DNA of 22,921 bases, taken from positions 1 through 22,921 of the forward strand of contig JAGUVE010000102.1 in NCBI GenBank assembly GCA_020063075.1, read 5' to 3'. The notes under the pieces are model-generated. The model had not been told where the DNA came from, searched no databases, and worked only from the letters and a program-made list of their open reading frames with translations. The translations under genes were made by a program, and so were the position numbers. This stretch comes from Parcubacteria group bacterium (GTDB lineage: Bacteria; Patescibacteriota; Minisyncoccia; Minisyncoccales; JAGUVE01). Shown piece by piece: positions 22,177 to 22,921 of this stretch; the first letter of the stretch is position 1, and each line of letters starts with the position of its first letter.

Positions 22177-22635
22177 ATGGCCCAAAAATTTTATTTAACC
22201 AAACAAGGTCTGGAAAAATTAAAAAAAGAATACCAAGCCCTGAAAAATCTAAGATTTTCAAAAATTAACGGCGAAATCCCGAAGATTTTGCATTCAGAAG
22301 ACGTTAACCCCGAATACCTTTCTTTCAGGGAGGATTTGAGTTTTTTAGAAACGAGGATGGAGGAACTGAAAAACGTATTAAAGAATGTTGAACTGATAAA
22401 ACCCCTGCCCAGGGGCAGGAAAAAGGCGGTGGATTTGGGAGCAAAGGTGACCCTTGATATTGACGGCCAGGTTGACGAATTTGAAATCGTCGGCACATTG
22501 GAAGCAAATCCCGCCTTGGGAAGAATTAGCAACGAGTCGCCGGTTGGCAGGGCGCTTTTGGGCCATACAGTTGGCGATGAAATTATTTTTTCTTCGCCAA
22601 TAAAAATCGTCTACAAAATTAGGAAGATAAAGTAA
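22177..22635 (+). CDS. greA: Transcription elongation factor GreA family protein
   Basis: A 152-residue protein with an N-terminal coiled-coil finger (about 5-75, starting FYLTKQGLEKLKKEYQAL) and a C-terminal FKBP-like domain (VDLGAKVTL..., VGTLEANPALGRISNESPVGRALLGHTVGDEIIF). GreA enters the RNA polymerase secondary channel and stimulates cleavage of backtracked RNA. The fingertip normally reads GDLxENAEY with two acidic residues that hold magnesium; here it is HSEDVNPEY (39-47), keeping NxEY but with the spacing of acids changed, so cleavage activity may be altered. A TATAAT at 22149-22154 may be a second promoter. A strong terminator follows. Confidence 0.88.
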   Translation: MAQKFYLTKQGLEKLKKEYQALKNLRFSKINGEIPKILHSEDVNPEYLSFREDLSFLETRMEELKNVLKNVELIKPLPRGRKKAVDLGAKVTLDIDGQVDEFEIVGTLEANPALGRISNESPVGRALLGHTVGDEIIFSSPIKIVYKIRKIK

Positions 22636-22682
22636 ATCAAATGCTTACAGATTAGTTTATGCGCCAGATTTTCCGGCATTTT

Positions 22683-22722
22683 CCCCGTTAGAAATTAACC
22701 AATTTCTAACGGGGTTTATTTT
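22683..22722 (+). terminator. Strong rho-independent terminator after greA
   Basis: A 14-bp perfect stem beginning CCCCGTTAGAAATT (22683-22696), an AACC loop, the complementary arm (22701-22714), then TTTATTTT. Confidence 0.92.
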
Positions 22723-22754
22723 AAAAAACGGCAAGAAAAACTTCTCTACCGGGC

Positions 22755-22782
22755 TTGACAGGATTTATCAAGAGGGTAAAAT
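22755..22782 (+). promoter_or_regulatory. Promoter of the gene running off the window end
   Basis: TTGACA (22755-22760), a 16-bp spacer and TAAAAT (22777-22782). The ATG at 22796 follows by 13 bp, so the leader would be about 7 nt. Confidence 0.65.
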
Positions 22783-22795
22783 AAATTTTAAAATT

Positions 22796-22921
22796 ATGCC
22801 CAGTAGAGAAATTTTGAATAGCCCAGCAGAAAACTTTATTTTTGATGAATATTTAATCTTTTTGATTAAACCAGAAAGTTTGGCTATTCAAGATTATTAT
22901 GCTGGGCTAAAATTGGGCAAA
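22796..22921 (+). CDS. Start of an unidentified gene, truncated by the window end
   Basis: Forty-two codons open from ATG to the last base, starting MPSREILNSPAENFIFDEYL and ending YYAGLKLGK, placed correctly after a good promoter. The N-terminus is too short to assign a family. Codons 2-7 coincide with the sequence CCCAGTAGAGAAATTTTGA, nearly the same as the left arm of palindromic element A. The region also contains internal inverted repeats (GAATAGCC/GGCTATTC, AAACTTT/AAAGTTT). It could therefore be a third copy of the palindromic element rather than a gene; what follows the window would decide. Confidence 0.4.
   Translation, partial: MPSREILNSPAENFIFDEYLIFLIKPESLAIQDYYAGLKLGK

Noticed and set aside
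1..22921. tRNA or rRNA genes, integrase, transposase or prophage genes
   Set aside because: Reading both strands I found no cloverleaf with tRNA consensus, no rRNA sequence and no mobile-element enzyme.

Overview
This window is AT-rich bacterial DNA with almost every gene on the + strand. It uses the standard genetic code, with TAA, TAG and TGA all acting as stops. Its genes are tightly packed, often overlapping by 4 to 14 nt, and promoters resemble sigma70 sites (TTGACA-N16-TATAAT). Shine-Dalgarno sequences are mostly weak or absent. Compact genes, weak ribosome sites and small toxin-antitoxin modules would fit an uncultivated Patescibacteria/CPR-type genome, but this is a low-confidence guess because no rRNA or marker gene is present.

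Region 1 (1-9489) is a lipid and carboxylase block. After the tail of a membrane protein come fabG, fabZ, fabK and plsC, then biotin carboxylase (accC), a biotinyl carrier protein, a biotin-protein ligase (birA) and, further on, an acyl-CoA carboxylase carboxyltransferase. Together these would make malonyl-CoA, run the reductive half of type II fatty acid synthesis and acylate a glycerol-phosphate acceptor. A MntA/HepT nucleotidyltransferase-HEPN module plus a membrane-anchored protein (5907-7857) separates the biotin genes from the carboxyltransferase.

Region 2 (9490-15832) holds rpiB, a large structured RNA leader, carA, an unrecognised gene with an upstream in-frame amber codon, and carB broken by one missing base. 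It closes with a strong terminator.

Region 3 (15844-21890) is an arginine block: argF, a RelE-type toxin-antitoxin pair, a frameshifted unknown gene containing a G9 tract, then argG-argH overlapping a HisG-like gene. A free-standing copy of the HisG C-terminal regulatory domain follows. carAB and argFGH together convert bicarbonate, glutamine and ornithine to arginine. The HisG-like protein has a degraded PRPP-binding loop and no his-pathway neighbours, so it may be a sensor or regulator rather than a histidine enzyme.

Region 4 (21891-22921) contains a promoter, a 44-codon leader-like ORF, overlapping alternative hairpins, greA, a strong terminator, and a new promoter with the start of a gene that runs off the window.

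The intergenic DNA is rich in structure. There are two 'CCCAGTAG' elements with a long outer stem and two inner hairpins, two clusters of back-to-back hairpins sharing a GAAACC/GGTTTC core, a pair of REP-like palindromes inserted in frame inside birA, and the carA leader. I found no tRNA, rRNA, CRISPR array or transposase.
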